This document shows, in pieces, positions 26,573 to 35,908 of a stretch of DNA of 64,000 nt (position 1 is its first letter; each line of letters opens with the position of its first letter). Position numbers and translations under genes: made by a program. Source of the stretch: an uncultured Lachnospiraceae bacterium (GTDB lineage: Bacteria; Bacillota; Clostridia; Lachnospirales; Lachnospiraceae); NCBI GenBank assembly GCA_949948735.1, contig CATLGV010000006.1, positions 62,001-126,000 on the forward strand. Reading direction: 5' to 3'. The notes beneath the pieces were generated by a model. The model made no database searches and was not told the DNA's origin. It saw nothing but the letters and a program-made list of their open reading frames with translations.

Positions 26573-28123
26573 ATGAAGAACAGGGCAATGAAGAAGATTT
26601 TGGTGCTGATGCTGGCGTCAACCATGCTTTTTACGGCTTCCTGCGCATACGGCAAAGCCGCGGAGACGGTAGAAAACGCGCAGATGGAAGATCAGAGTAC
26701 GGAAAGCAAGGAAGAGCGTGCGCGGCAAAAGAGCGGGAAGACAGAGGAGGCGCAGACCGGGGCAAAGGAGACGGAGCCGGCGGAGAAAGACGTGGAAAAG
26801 ACGGGTATCGAAGGCATGACCTTTGCGGAGGCCCATGACGCCTTTCAGACGACGCTTGCCAGCCAGGAGAGTGATGATGACCCGATTCCGGATCCGCCGG
26901 AAGGACTTTTTGATTTGGTATCCTACCCGTCCAAGGTCGGAGATCTGGCGGCTTATGTTTCCAGCAACCCCGGGGACAATGAGAAGCATCCGATGATAAT
27001 CTGGGTTGTAGGCGGCTGGGGGAATGGTATTGACGATTTCCCGTGGACCTATCCCGAATGGGACAATGACCAGACGGCTTCCGCATTTTGGCGTTCGGGC
27101 ATTTTGACCATGTATCCGTCGTTTCGCGGTGCCAACGGCAATCCGGGGTACTATGAGACACTGTTTGGCGAGGTGGACGATATTGTGTCAGCGTATGAAT
27201 ACGCGGCGTCCCTTCCCTATGTAGATCCGGACCGTATTTATCTGGGCGGACACAGCACCGGCGCTACCCGCGCGCTGCTTGCGGCGGAGTATACGGACAA
27301 GTTCCGCGCGGTATTCTGCTTTGGCGCGGTGGATGAGATAAAATATCATAACAACAGCCAGTTTACGTTCGATACGGATAATGAGGACGAGTATACCATG
27401 CGTTCGCCGCTTCACTGGCTGGATGACATAAAGACGCCGACTTTTCTGATAGAGGGCCGCGACGGAAATTCGGACAATCTGGAGAATATGGAGCGCAGCT
27501 CGGACAACGAAAACATACATTGTTATGTGATTGAGGACGCAGATCACTTCTCGATTCTGGCGCCGCTTACGCAGGTAGCGGCACAGAAAATCCTTGAGGA
27601 TGACAAAGATACGGTTGACATCTCCATCACGCAGGAGGAGCTTGACGCGGCTATGGCGCAGGAGCCGGTGGTTCCGCTTCCGCTGATGGAGCCCTATATC
27701 GTGGACGGTGTGGGATTGAATTTCTCATGCCCGTTCCTGTGGGAGATCACTGATATTTCTGAGGACGGAGAGTTTGCCTATATGCTTTCTTCCAGGTATG
27801 ACGCGGAGAATGTATGGGATAATGCGGTCGTTTACATGGACGCGTATACAACGGATGACGAGGGTTATCTGCAGGCAATGACGGAATCCCTTGAGGGGGA
27901 CGGTTATGAGGTGCAGGCAGCGGCCATCAATGCTCTGCCGGCGATTACGGCGGTCGGATATGTGGAGGAGGACGACGGCACCCGCTATAAAAATTCGTTT
28001 GTAATGGTAAAGAAGGATGAGATTATAGTTTCCTTTGATTTCTATATTCACGAGTACTTTGGGGATGACGGAGACGAACTGTTTGAAGCCATTGCCAATA
28101 GCATATACTTTGAGGAGCTCTAA
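26573..28123 (+). CDS. Lipoprotein with alpha/beta hydrolase (S9-like) domain
   Basis: The 516-residue protein has a lipoprotein signal (LMLASTMLFTASC), so it is anchored outside the membrane. After an acidic linker to about 80 there is an alpha/beta hydrolase domain (about 105-345). It shows YPSFRGANGNPG, nucleophile Ser228 in GGHSTGATRALLAAE, PTFLIEGRDGNSDN as the acid loop, and DADHFS as the catalytic histidine. This resembles dipeptidyl-peptidase/acetyl-esterase type folds. The last 150 residues form a separate unassigned domain. Substrate unknown; a peptide or an acylated sugar are both possible. Confidence 0.75.
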   Translation: MKNRAMKKILVLMLASTMLFTASCAYGKAAETVENAQMEDQSTESKEERARQKSGKTEEAQTGAKETEPAEKDVEKTGIEGMTFAEAHDAFQTTLASQESDDDPIPDPPEGLFDLVSYPSKVGDLAAYVSSNPGDNEKHPMIIWVVGGWGNGIDDFPWTYPEWDNDQTASAFWRSGILTMYPSFRGANGNPGYYETLFGEVDDIVSAYEYAASLPYVDPDRIYLGGHSTGATRALLAAEYTDKFRAVFCFGAVDEIKYHNNSQFTFDTDNEDEYTMRSPLHWLDDIKTPTFLIEGRDGNSDNLENMERSSDNENIHCYVIEDADHFSILAPLTQVAAQKILEDDKDTVDISITQEELDAAMAQEPVVPLPLMEPYIVDGVGLNFSCPFLWEITDISEDGEFAYMLSSRYDAENVWDNAVVYMDAYTTDDEGYLQAMTESLEGDGYEVQAAAINALPAITAVGYVEEDDGTRYKNSFVMVKKDEIIVSFDFYIHEYFGDDGDELFEAIANSIYFEEL

Positions 28124-28160
28124 TATACTACATAGAAAGAGGTATATCAGAGAGGACTTT

Positions 28161-28721
28161 ATGATGTCAGGAAGGGAAACTGTTATAGCCGGTTCCTGCA
28201 GCTTTTCCGGTATTAAGCCGATTATGGCGGATCTGCCGTATCCGCCGCTTCAGGTAAGAGAGCAGAATCGGGGATATGCCGATTTGCTTGGCGTTGACTA
28301 TTGCGGCGCCGTATCTGAGCTGTCCGCGATAGCGCAGTATATCAACAATGAGAACCGGCTTTCCTGCAGCAAATGCCCTGCCGCCAGGACGATTTTGGGG
28401 CTTGCGATGGCAGAAATGATGCATTTGCAGAAGCTGGGAGAGCTGATTGTCCTGCTGGGCGGCAGTATTGATTTTGCGGCAAGGCAGCGCGACGGCCGGC
28501 AAAGGCTGTGGACGCCGGAATATCTGACGATTCCGGAGCACACTGTAAAAATGCTGCGGGCGGATATTGAAGCCGAGCAGGCTGCGATAAATCAATATGA
28601 GCAGCATATCCGCCGGATAAACGACGACTGTGTGTGCGCGGTGTTAAAACGCATTATCAGGGATGAGGAATATCACATTATGATATTGGACGCGTTGCTG
28701 CAGGAGGAAGCCCACAGCTGA
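28161..28721 (+). CDS. Ferritin-like / rubrerythrin-like di-metal protein
   Basis: The 186-residue protein is mostly helical, with the pattern of a ferritin-like four-helix bundle. Metal-ligand type motifs are visible: Glu in AVSELSAIAQY, AEMMHLQKL, EAEQAAINQYEQHI and RDEEYHIMIL. Such proteins handle iron or peroxide. No rubredoxin domain is seen, although one CxxC-like pair (SCSKCP) lies between helices. The ATG at 28161 follows AGAGAGGA; the frame is open further upstream inside the preceding gene. Confidence 0.75.
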   Translation: MMSGRETVIAGSCSFSGIKPIMADLPYPPLQVREQNRGYADLLGVDYCGAVSELSAIAQYINNENRLSCSKCPAARTILGLAMAEMMHLQKLGELIVLLGGSIDFAARQRDGRQRLWTPEYLTIPEHTVKMLRADIEAEQAAINQYEQHIRRINDDCVCAVLKRIIRDEEYHIMILDALLQEEAHS

Positions 28722-28754
28722 GCGCTTGCGTAAGCGGTGTGCAAACAGGGGATT

Positions 28755-28789
28755 CGCTCCGGACAAATAGAATTTGTCCGGAGCGTTTT
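28755..28789 (+). terminator. Rho-independent terminator after the ferritin-like gene
   Basis: A perfect 14-bp stem (CGCTCCGGACAAAT / ATTTGTCCGGAGCG) with loop AGA, followed by TTTT. Confidence 0.85.
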
Positions 28790-28824
28790 GCGTATAAAAT
28801 CGGTATTAAAAATAACAAAATGAT

Positions 28825-28853
28825 TTGAAAATTCAGCGGACAAAGATTATAAT
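28825..28853 (+). promoter_or_regulatory. Promoter of the DUF1538-PII operon
   Basis: TTGAAA (28825-28830), a 17-nt spacer and a perfect TATAAT (28848-28853). It is one of the strongest-looking promoters in the window, about 60 bases before the gene. Confidence 0.75.
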
Positions 28854-28912
28854 AAAGCTAATAGTGTTTATTTGGGCATATGAGAATGAGGAGGGACAAG
28901 GAGGTGCATTGA

Positions 28913-30463
28913 TTGAACCCAAAACTGAAAGAAAAAACGCTCGAGTCCCTGTCGGCGGTTTTACCGATTTCAGGAATTGTTCTTTTTATCAGTATTGCTT
29001 TGCTCCCGATGGAGCTGGGTATTTTTGTGATGTTTCTGACCGGTGCGATTATGCTGATTATCGGGATGGGGTTTTTCCAGCTCGGTGCGGAGATGGCGAT
29101 GACGCCCATCGGCGAGGGCATTGGCGTCCAGATATCAAAGACGCGCCGTCTGGCGTTCATATTGCTGATCGGATTTATCATGGGTGTCATTATTACGATA
29201 TCCGAGCCGGATTTGCAGGTGCTTGCGCAGCAGGTTCCGGCAGTGCCCAATCAGACGCTGATTATGACCGTTGCAGTGGGCGTGGGATTTTTTCTTGCAT
29301 TGGCGATTGTAAGAATTCTGTTTCAGATAGATCTTTCAATTATGCTGATTGTATTGTATTTACTGCTGATAAGCGCGTCTTTTCTGGTGCCCAAGGAATT
29401 CTTGGCGGTTGCGTTTGACTCCGGCGGTGTGACGACGGGGCCGATGACGGTTCCGTTTATTATGGCGATGGGCGTCGGACTTGCTTCCGTTCGAAGCGAT
29501 AAGAACGCGGCAAGCGACAGCTTTGGTCTGGTTGCGCTTTCCAGTGTGGGCCCGATTTTGGCGGTGCTGATTCTGGGCTGCTTTTATAAGCCTACGGAGG
29601 CTGCCTATACGCTTGCGGATGTTGCGTATGTCGTGACAACGCGGGATGTAGTGCGTGAGTTCTTGAGGGGACTGCCGATGTATGCGAAGGAGGTTTTCAT
29701 CTCGCTGATGCCGATAGCGGCGGTGTTTATGATTTTTCAATGTCTGAGCCGCCGATACAAGAAGCGGCAGATTGAGCGTATTCTGGTAGGTCTGGCGTAT
29801 ACATATATCGGGCTGGTGCTTTTTCTCTGCGGCGTGAATATTGGCTTTGCGCCGGTCGGCGCTTTCCTCGGAAAGCGTCTGGGCGCATTGTCCTATAAGT
29901 GGGTGCTGGTTCCTATCGGAACGGTTATCGGATATTATATTGTAAAGGCGGAGCCGGCGATACAGGTATTGAACCATCAGGTAGAGGGCGTTACGAACGG
30001 CGCAATATCGGTGAAAACGATGAACCGCTGCCTTTCCATCGGCGTCTCGGTCAGCGCGGGCCTTGCGATTATCAAGGTCCTTGCGGGGATACCGATACAA
30101 TGGATCGTGATACCGGGATATTTTATTGCGCTGGTGCTCTCGCGCTTTGTGCCGAAAATATTTGTCGGTATCGCGTTTGACTCCGGCGGCGTTGCCAGTG
30201 GTCCGATGACGACGACCTTCCTGCTGCCGCTGAGTATGGGCGCCTGTGAGGCGGTCGGAGGCAATCTGATGACGGATGCCTTTGGCGTAGTTGCGCTGGT
30301 TGCATTGACGCCGTTGATCGCGGTTCAGATTATGGGGCTGCTGTACCGGTATAAGCTCAGCCAGACGAAACAGGTATCCGTACCGGCAGCCGTTACAATC
30401 ACACAGAGCAATGTGGATGAAATCTTTGAGTTTGAGGAGGAATACGACGATGACGCTCAATAA
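28913..30463 (+). CDS. DUF1538 family membrane transporter-like protein
   Basis: A 516-residue, very hydrophobic protein with about 12 membrane helices in two homologous halves. Each half carries the same motif pair: AVAFDSGGVTTGPMTVPF with ASDSFGLVALSSVGP in the first, and GIAFDSGGVASGPMTTTF with MTDAFGVVALVALTP in the second. This is the internal duplication of DUF1538 proteins, predicted transporters of unknown substrate. The start is TTG at 28913, with a near-perfect AAGGAGGTG six bases upstream. The stop lies 14 bases inside the next gene, which encodes a PII-like protein, so that gene may regulate it. Confidence 0.85.
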   Translation: MNPKLKEKTLESLSAVLPISGIVLFISIALLPMELGIFVMFLTGAIMLIIGMGFFQLGAEMAMTPIGEGIGVQISKTRRLAFILLIGFIMGVIITISEPDLQVLAQQVPAVPNQTLIMTVAVGVGFFLALAIVRILFQIDLSIMLIVLYLLLISASFLVPKEFLAVAFDSGGVTTGPMTVPFIMAMGVGLASVRSDKNAASDSFGLVALSSVGPILAVLILGCFYKPTEAAYTLADVAYVVTTRDVVREFLRGLPMYAKEVFISLMPIAAVFMIFQCLSRRYKKRQIERILVGLAYTYIGLVLFLCGVNIGFAPVGAFLGKRLGALSYKWVLVPIGTVIGYYIVKAEPAIQVLNHQVEGVTNGAISVKTMNRCLSIGVSVSAGLAIIKVLAGIPIQWIVIPGYFIALVLSRFVPKIFVGIAFDSGGVASGPMTTTFLLPLSMGACEAVGGNLMTDAFGVVALVALTPLIAVQIMGLLYRYKLSQTKQVSVPAAVTITQSNVDEIFEFEEEYDDDAQ

Positions 30464-31148
30464 GAAGTCGGATTTTCGTTTGCTGTTTCTGATTGCGACG
30501 CAAAAGCTGACGGCAAAGGCGGAGGAAGTGTTTGCACAAGGGCAGCTGCCGATACAATATCACGCATATGCGAAGGGAACCGCATCGGGTGAAATCGCGG
30601 ATATTCTGGGCGTTGGGAGCGTGGATAAATCAGTGCTGATAGGGATCCTGCCACAGCAGTCCGCGGATAAAATGCTGCTCAGGCTCCAGAACCGCCTGCT
30701 TCTTGGGACGCCCAACAGCGGCGTCGCGTTTACGGTGCCGTTATCAGGCTGCAGCGGCGCGGTGATTCATCTGATGGAAGGGCTTGAGGGCAATCTAAAT
30801 TCTTCAGAAAGGAACGAAGGTGAAGGTATGGACAGCAGATATACGACAATCATGGCATTTGTCGATCAGGGGTTTAGCGAGGAGGTTATGGCGGCAGCCA
30901 GACCTGCGGGCGCTACCGGAGGAACTGTTTTTCACAGCAGGCGAATCGGCAGCGGGGAGGCTGCAAAGCTCTGGGGCGTGTCTATCCAGCAGGAGCGGGA
31001 GATTGTGCTGATACTTGCCCAAAAAGAAAACAAGCTGGAGATTATGAAGGCAATCGGCGAACGCTGCGGCGTACAGAGCAATGCGCACGGGATTGTGATA
31101 TCGCTGCCGGTCGACAATGTTGCCGGACTGATTAAAGACGTGGATTAA
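30450..31148 (+). CDS. Tandem PII-like signalling protein
   Basis: 232 residues from ATG 30450 (GAGGAGG nine bases upstream), overlapping the DUF1538 gene by 14 bases. Two PII-like ferredoxin-fold domains are seen. The first is at about 10-110 (LLFLIATQKLTAKAEEVF, KSVLIGILPQ, NSGVAFTVPLSG). The second is at about 132-230 (TTIMAFVDQGFSEEVMAAAR, HSRRIG, REIVLILAQKEN, AHGIVISLPVDNVAGL). Strand order and the terminal G-I-V/A-x-x-x-P motif fit the GlnB/PII superfamily, but the T-loop is short. Probable role: nucleotide- or metabolite-responsive regulator of the neighbouring membrane protein (inference). Confidence 0.72.
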   Translation: MTLNKKSDFRLLFLIATQKLTAKAEEVFAQGQLPIQYHAYAKGTASGEIADILGVGSVDKSVLIGILPQQSADKMLLRLQNRLLLGTPNSGVAFTVPLSGCSGAVIHLMEGLEGNLNSSERNEGEGMDSRYTTIMAFVDQGFSEEVMAAARPAGATGGTVFHSRRIGSGEAAKLWGVSIQQEREIVLILAQKENKLEIMKAIGERCGVQSNAHGIVISLPVDNVAGLIKDVD

Positions 31149-31214
31149 AAGCGTTTGGATGTAATAAGCGCCATAGGGCGAAAAGAATAAAATATAATTA
31201 TTGGAGTGAGTGAA

Positions 31215-32882
31215 ATGAAGAACGAAAGAAACAGAAAAATGACGCATCTTGGACAAAAGGTGGGCGGCGTAGTGGCCGGGCTGCTGGTGGTAAGCATTAC
31301 AGTGATTGTCATACTGTGTGTTTCCATGTTTTACAAGCTTACAATGAATATGCTGCGCGACCAGTGTGTAAACGGTACGAATGTGCTGGCTTACCGGCTG
31401 GAGCATTATTCGGGAACGGAAGATCTTACACAGATGCTGGATGACCTGAAGGAACAGATGGGATGCGAATTTACGATTTTTTACGGGGATGAGCGTGCCT
31501 ACACGACGATTGTTCTGGAAAACGGAAAACGCGCCGTAGGGACGAAGCTTTCTGCGGATCTGTCCGACAAGGTGCTTGTAAAGGGGCAGTCCTATGTGGG
31601 AAATGCCGATATTTCAGGGGTGGAGCACATATGCTCGTATGTGCCGACAAGAGATGAGAACGGTAAAATCAACGGCCTGATCTTTTCGGGAATTTCGATG
31701 GCAGAGGCGGTAGAGCAGCTGAATCACACGGTGAAAATGTCCTGTATCGTAGGCGTTGTTTTGGTGGTTGTATGTATTCTTCTGCTGACGCTGTACATTA
31801 AGGCAGGCGTGTCGAAGCCGCTGGAAAAGCTTACTGCGCTGGCGCAGACTATGGAGCAGGGCGAATTGGGGCTTGGCACCAGCCGTGATATGACGGTGAA
31901 CATCCGGTCGAATGATGAAATCGGATTTTTGGCGCACACGTTTGAGAATACGATTTTCCGTCTGAGGGGATACATCGAGGAGCTCTCCGGTATTCTGGCC
32001 GCCATTTCACAGGGGAATCTGGCGGTAAAAACGAAGCAGGATTATGTGGGGGATTTTACATCCATAAAAGCGTCTCTGGATGGTATTCTTGATAAGCTCA
32101 ACAGTACAATGTCGCAGATTATGGAAAGCACCGACTGCGTATCAAACGGCTCCGAACAGATGGCGATTGGGGCGCAGGCGTTAAGTCAGGGCGCGGTAGA
32201 GCAGGCGAGTGCCGTGGAGGAGCTGGACAGCAATATGCACGCGATTTCCAGTCAGGTAGAGCAGACCGCGGCGAACGCGGCGCAGGCAAGCAGCCGGGTA
32301 GAGGGCGTCAGTGTACAGCTTTCGGAAAGCAACCAGAAGATGCAGGAAATGATACAGGCAATGCAGGAAATCAATGACCGTTCCAACGAGATTGTCAAGA
32401 TCATCAACACGATTGAAGATATTTCGGCACAGACGAATATCCTTGCGCTGAACGCCGCGGTGGAGGCGGCGCGTGCCGGGGAGACGGGCAAAGGCTTCGC
32501 GGTGGTGGCGCAGGAGGTAAGGGAGCTTGCCGGCAAGAGCTCGGAGGCGTCCAAGTCAACGACTGCGCTGATCGAGCGCTCCATTGAGGCGGTTAAGCGC
32601 GGTACAGAGATTGCAAGCCAGACGGCACAGCAGCTGATGGCGGCGGTAGAGGGCTCCGATGAGATCGTGGATACGACCAATTGGATTGCGGAAGCGGCCC
32701 GGAATCAGGCGGCTTCGGTCGGCGAGATTCGGGAGCAGATCAGCCAGATTTCGACTGTCGTACAGACGAATTCCGCTACGGCAGAGGAGAGCGCCGCTAC
32801 CAGCGAGCAGCTGAGCCAGCAGGCTAAATTGCTGAAGGGGCTGGTAGGGATGTTCCGGTTAAACGCAAGGAACAGAGGTTAA
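31215..32882 (+). CDS. Methyl-accepting chemotaxis protein
   Basis: A chemoreceptor of 555 residues: membrane helix ([22 protein letters not shown]), an extracellular sensing domain of about 135 residues with single-Cache-like features ([37 protein letters not shown]), and a second helix ([15 protein letters not shown]). A HAMP domain and the cytoplasmic signalling hairpin follow, with the conserved tip [20 protein letters not shown]. It signals to CheA/CheW. The ATG at 31215 follows GGAG at eight bases; an in-frame GTG at 31206 is less likely. The ligand is unknown. No FliA-type promoter is visible ahead of it. Confidence 0.95.
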   Translation: MKNERNRKMTHLGQKVGGVVAGLLVVSITVIVILCVSMFYKLTMNMLRDQCVNGTNVLAYRLEHYSGTEDLTQMLDDLKEQMGCEFTIFYGDERAYTTIVLENGKRAVGTKLSADLSDKVLVKGQSYVGNADISGVEHICSYVPTRDENGKINGLIFSGISMAEAVEQLNHTVKMSCIVGVVLVVVCILLLTLYIKAGVSKPLEKLTALAQTMEQGELGLGTSRDMTVNIRSNDEIGFLAHTFENTIFRLRGYIEELSGILAAISQGNLAVKTKQDYVGDFTSIKASLDGILDKLNSTMSQIMESTDCVSNGSEQMAIGAQALSQGAVEQASAVEELDSNMHAISSQVEQTAANAAQASSRVEGVSVQLSESNQKMQEMIQAMQEINDRSNEIVKIINTIEDISAQTNILALNAAVEAARAGETGKGFAVVAQEVRELAGKSSEASKSTTALIERSIEAVKRGTEIASQTAQQLMAAVEGSDEIVDTTNWIAEAARNQAASVGEIREQISQISTVVQTNSATAEESAATSEQLSQQAKLLKGLVGMFRLNARNRG

Positions 32883-32884
32883 AG

Positions 32885-32948
32885 AAAAAACGCCGGCGTG
32901 CAGGATATGCTTCATGCATCTTTGAGAAAATCCAGTACGGCGGCGTTT
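32885..32948 (-). terminator. Possible terminator of the minus-strand hydrolase gene
   Basis: Read on the minus strand, AAACGCCGCCGT (end of the hydrolase) pairs with ACGCCGGCGTTT at 11 of 12 positions across a 37-nt loop that itself holds a short GCAT stem. A T-run follows. It may also stop readthrough from the convergent receptor gene. Confidence 0.45.
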
Positions 32949-33649
32949 ACCTCTCTGCCCTGCTCCATAACAAAATGCGGACGGTGCCCGCCGCCTTTAA
33001 TTTCCAGCGTTTTTGCATGCGGGATTTTGGCCTGCAGCTCCTGACAGGAGCCGAACGGATCGTGCTCGCCGTTGATGAAGAAGCAGGGGCAGGTTATGGC
33101 GTTCCATTCCGTGTCTGTCAGATTCGGATGCTGACGCCAGTCGGATACAGTCTGCTCCAGAAAGATCTGCCAGTTGCCGCGATGCGCTTCAAAGTGCCGG
33201 ATGCGCATTTCCTGGATAAACTGCATATCGCCCCTGGCAATAAGGCTCTCGGGCAGGAAATCGCCGGAGCCCTCGGGGCGCGGAAATGCACCGGCGCCCA
33301 CGGCGGTAAGCGTGCGTACTTTTTCGGGATACTTTGCGGCCATATACAGGCCGACCGTGGAACCGCAGCTATAGCCGAAAAGGTGCGCATGGTCAAGGCC
33401 GAGTGCATCCATAAAAGCGGCCATATCGTCCGCAATCCGGCGGGAATCCCATGTCAGATCTTCGCACATTGTGCGTCCGTGCCCGCGAAAGTCCGGAAAC
33501 AGACAGCGGTATGTTCCCTGAAACGGCTGAAGCTGGGAAGCGAAGGCGAGGAGTCCCCGGCTGAAATGGCTGTGCAGGAACAAAACAGGCTCTCCGTCCC
33601 CCATGTCTTCATAAAATATATTTAAATTCTGAATGCGTATGTATGGCAT
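32912..33649 (-). CDS. Alpha/beta hydrolase
   Basis: Cytoplasmic enzyme of 245 residues with no signal peptide. The fold shows the oxyanion region LFLHSHFS, PDFRGHGRT, and nucleophile elbow GYSCGS (Ser94; Cys at the next position is unusual but allowed). The acid is in INGEHDPF and the histidine in GGGHRPHF. It resembles the BioH/haloperoxidase-like group with broad esterase activities; substrate unknown. The gene is monocistronic, with its own promoter and a convergent receptor gene downstream. Confidence 0.85.
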   Translation of the reverse strand: MPYIRIQNLNIFYEDMGDGEPVLFLHSHFSRGLLAFASQLQPFQGTYRCLFPDFRGHGRTMCEDLTWDSRRIADDMAAFMDALGLDHAHLFGYSCGSTVGLYMAAKYPEKVRTLTAVGAGAFPRPEGSGDFLPESLIARGDMQFIQEMRIRHFEAHRGNWQIFLEQTVSDWRQHPNLTDTEWNAITCPCFFINGEHDPFGSCQELQAKIPHAKTLEIKGGGHRPHFVMEQGREVNAAVLDFLKDA

Positions 33650-33681
33650 AAGGTACCTCCTACAGTGTACGTTTTGTAGCC

Positions 33682-33710
33682 ATTATAGCATTCTGCGGCC
33701 GGGTCTGCAA
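33682..33710 (-). promoter_or_regulatory. Promoter of the alpha/beta hydrolase gene
   Basis: On the minus strand: TTGCAG (33710-33705), a 17-nt spacer and TATAAT (33687-33682), with TG one base before the -10 box (extended -10). The gene starts about 30 bases downstream. Confidence 0.7.
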
Positions 33711-33757
33711 GCAGGAGAACCGCAAAACTTCAATACGGACAGGAATAGCAGGGTGTG

Positions 33758-35908
33758 TTATTCCTGTCGGCCGGAATACAGAAGCCGGTCATAGAGCCAC
33801 TGTGCGGTATCCGCATCCAGCGTGAAGGCAAGCTCCGAAAACTGGTCATACGACAGGCTTCCGCCTGCTTCGAGATAATGGTTCAGACAGCTTTTCTGCT
33901 GTTCCGTGTCCAGGTAAAAGTGGCTTTCCAGAAATGCGTCGTAAAAGGCTTCCACAGGCAGGGCGTCAAACAGCGCGCTTCTGCAGTCGTCATCCAGATA
34001 GCTCATAAGCATTCCGATACCCTGGGAATCGGGCGCTTCCATAAGGCCTCCTGCGATTGCTTCCGTCAGGATTTCGCTGGACCTTCGCGTGTCGGAGAAG
34101 ATCAGGATTTGACAAATATCCTCCGGCGTAAGAGGCGTGCCAAGGTCGAGCAGCGCCGCGAAAAAATCGCTGACTTCATCATCCTCGAGATAGTGGATGA
34201 TATCTGTGAATTCATTTGAATGAAATGTCTGTTCCCCTGAAAGAATACGGTCGACATTCAGATAAGCAGCCTCCTCGCTTTCCGAATAATATATTCGTTC
34301 AAAGTCCGAATCGTTTACGGACGAAATGTCGATTTCCAGTGTACGCAGCTGCGCCTGATTTCCGACTATCTTAAGAACATTGCGTCCCTGTTTCATGGAA
34401 ACGCGCGCGGTCCTCTGACCGGTATCGTCGACGGTCGTAACGCTTCCGTCCGGCGCAACGGCTATGATTTTAAATGCGCCCCCGGACAGGGAAAAGGAGG
34501 AATCCAGCATGATTTCGGTGTCCCTTGCCGCATAGGCAATCAGGATGGTATCCGAGCCGTGCAGGAAGAAATCGACAGCACCGATATGCCGGTTTGACAT
34601 ATGATAGGAAGCGGCGGACCACTGTGTCTGCAGGTCTTCTCCTGCAAGAAGCTGCGCTTCGTCGTACATCTGACCGACAGTTTTGTCCTCATCCTGCGGC
34701 TTTTGGGGGAGGGATGCCGCGCCGGTATCGGACAAATTGCTGTTTAAAAGTACGTTTGCGCTATCCTGCGTGCTATTGTCCTGTGTGACAGTGTTTGTGT
34801 GGTTACGGCTGCCAATGGAAGGGTGTATACCGCTGCACGCCGTAAGCAGTACAGCGGTAATAAGTGTGCATGAGGACAGCAGAAAGCAAAGCCGCGTCTG
34901 CTTTTTGTAATGCAGAATGCCGTCCAGACGGTTCTGCAAATCCCTTTTTCCGGACAGCAGGGTAGTGGAAAACGCGCTTCCCCTGCATGTGAGACGGCGC
35001 TGCGCCGTATTCAAAAGGACATTGCCATAAGCGTGTCTGTCTTCGTCAGTCAGCGTCGAGAGGACTGCTTCGTCGCAGGACAGCTCGCAGCCGATGTTTA
35101 TCTGACGGCTGACAAAATAGAGAACAGGATTAAACCAATGGAGGCACAACAGCAGCTGGCAAAGCCATTTATACCACAGATCCTTTCTTGACAGATGAAT
35201 CAGTTCATGGCGGAGAATGAACGGCAGCTGCGTCATATCCTGCTTTCCCGCAGGCAGCACAATCATCGGGTGAAGCAGTCCGACAGTGACGGGACTGAAG
35301 ACGGCGCTGCTTTCATAAAGCGCGGGCTTTTTCCCGATGTGAAGCCTGCCGCAAAGGTCGTCGGCAATCGGCTCAACGGCTTTGTCTGACACCGGCGTCC
35401 GGGTTTGTTTTATTTGGCGCACGAATCTCCGATAAGGATACAGCCGTATAAAAAGTGCGGATGCGGCGCCCAAAAGCCATATAGCGGCTGCCGCCGTAAG
35501 GAGCGTCTGCAGGGCCGGCGAGCCGTATGCCGACGGAGCATCGCTCCTGAAACCGGAAGCGGCGGCAGGGGATTTTGCGGCAGTTCCGGACGTTGTATCA
35601 GGAGCCGGCAGGGCGGGTGCCTGTGCCGTGCTGTTGTCCTCTGTGGTGAGACTGCTTTCTCCTGTCTGCCAATCGGTGTCCGCGTCGCGGGCTGCAGCCG
35701 ATATACCTGTAAAGAAATCCGGAAGCTTGATGAAATCCGCATCAACAGAGAACGGAATCAGAAGCCTTGCAAGGACAAGCAGCCAGATATAATAATTCCA
35801 GCGCTTCGAAAAATATTTTCCCGTCAGGGGATGTATCAGCAGGAGCAGCAGTCCGACAAATGCACCGGACAGGGATAGAAACATAGTCCATATAAAAAGG
35901 GTAGTCAT
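33758..35908 (-). CDS. BlaR1/MecR1-type M56 metallopeptidase sensor with a non-penicillin-binding extracellular domain
   Basis: 716 residues. Membrane helices near residues 5-25, 38-52 and 135-155 flank a Ser/Ala/Pro-rich loop. The zinc protease motif is HELIHLSRKD at about 234-243, with the downstream acidic ligand in CELSCDEAV. A further helix at about 340-358 leads into an extracellular domain of about 350 residues. In BlaR1 that domain binds beta-lactams; here no SxxK/SxN/KTG set is seen and the sequence is acidic and of unknown fold. Overlaps the blaI-type gene (stop/start by four bases). The pair should sense an unknown signal and free the repressor by proteolysis. Confidence 0.8.
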   Translation of the reverse strand: MTTLFIWTMFLSLSGAFVGLLLLLIHPLTGKYFSKRWNYYIWLLVLARLLIPFSVDADFIKLPDFFTGISAAARDADTDWQTGESSLTTEDNSTAQAPALPAPDTTSGTAAKSPAAASGFRSDAPSAYGSPALQTLLTAAAAIWLLGAASALFIRLYPYRRFVRQIKQTRTPVSDKAVEPIADDLCGRLHIGKKPALYESSAVFSPVTVGLLHPMIVLPAGKQDMTQLPFILRHELIHLSRKDLWYKWLCQLLLCLHWFNPVLYFVSRQINIGCELSCDEAVLSTLTDEDRHAYGNVLLNTAQRRLTCRGSAFSTTLLSGKRDLQNRLDGILHYKKQTRLCFLLSSCTLITAVLLTACSGIHPSIGSRNHTNTVTQDNSTQDSANVLLNSNLSDTGAASLPQKPQDEDKTVGQMYDEAQLLAGEDLQTQWSAASYHMSNRHIGAVDFFLHGSDTILIAYAARDTEIMLDSSFSLSGGAFKIIAVAPDGSVTTVDDTGQRTARVSMKQGRNVLKIVGNQAQLRTLEIDISSVNDSDFERIYYSESEEAAYLNVDRILSGEQTFHSNEFTDIIHYLEDDEVSDFFAALLDLGTPLTPEDICQILIFSDTRRSSEILTEAIAGGLMEAPDSQGIGMLMSYLDDDCRSALFDALPVEAFYDAFLESHFYLDTEQQKSCLNHYLEAGGSLSYDQFSELAFTLDADTAQWLYDRLLYSGRQE

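Noticed and set aside
28825..29418. Long open frame overlapping the DUF1538 gene in another frame
   Set aside because: It runs into the promoter, has no family features, and the DUF1538 frame has a near-perfect ribosome site and clear duplicated motifs.
31149..31214. FliA-type promoter ahead of the chemoreceptor
   Set aside because: TAAA at 31146 is not followed at 14-16 nt by a CCGATA-like box; TATAAT at 31193 is too close to the start codon.
33741..33770. Inverted repeat GACAGGAATA / TATTCCTGTC as a terminator of the M56 sensor gene
   Set aside because: The stem is good but no T-run follows on the minus strand; left as a possible 3' hairpin only.
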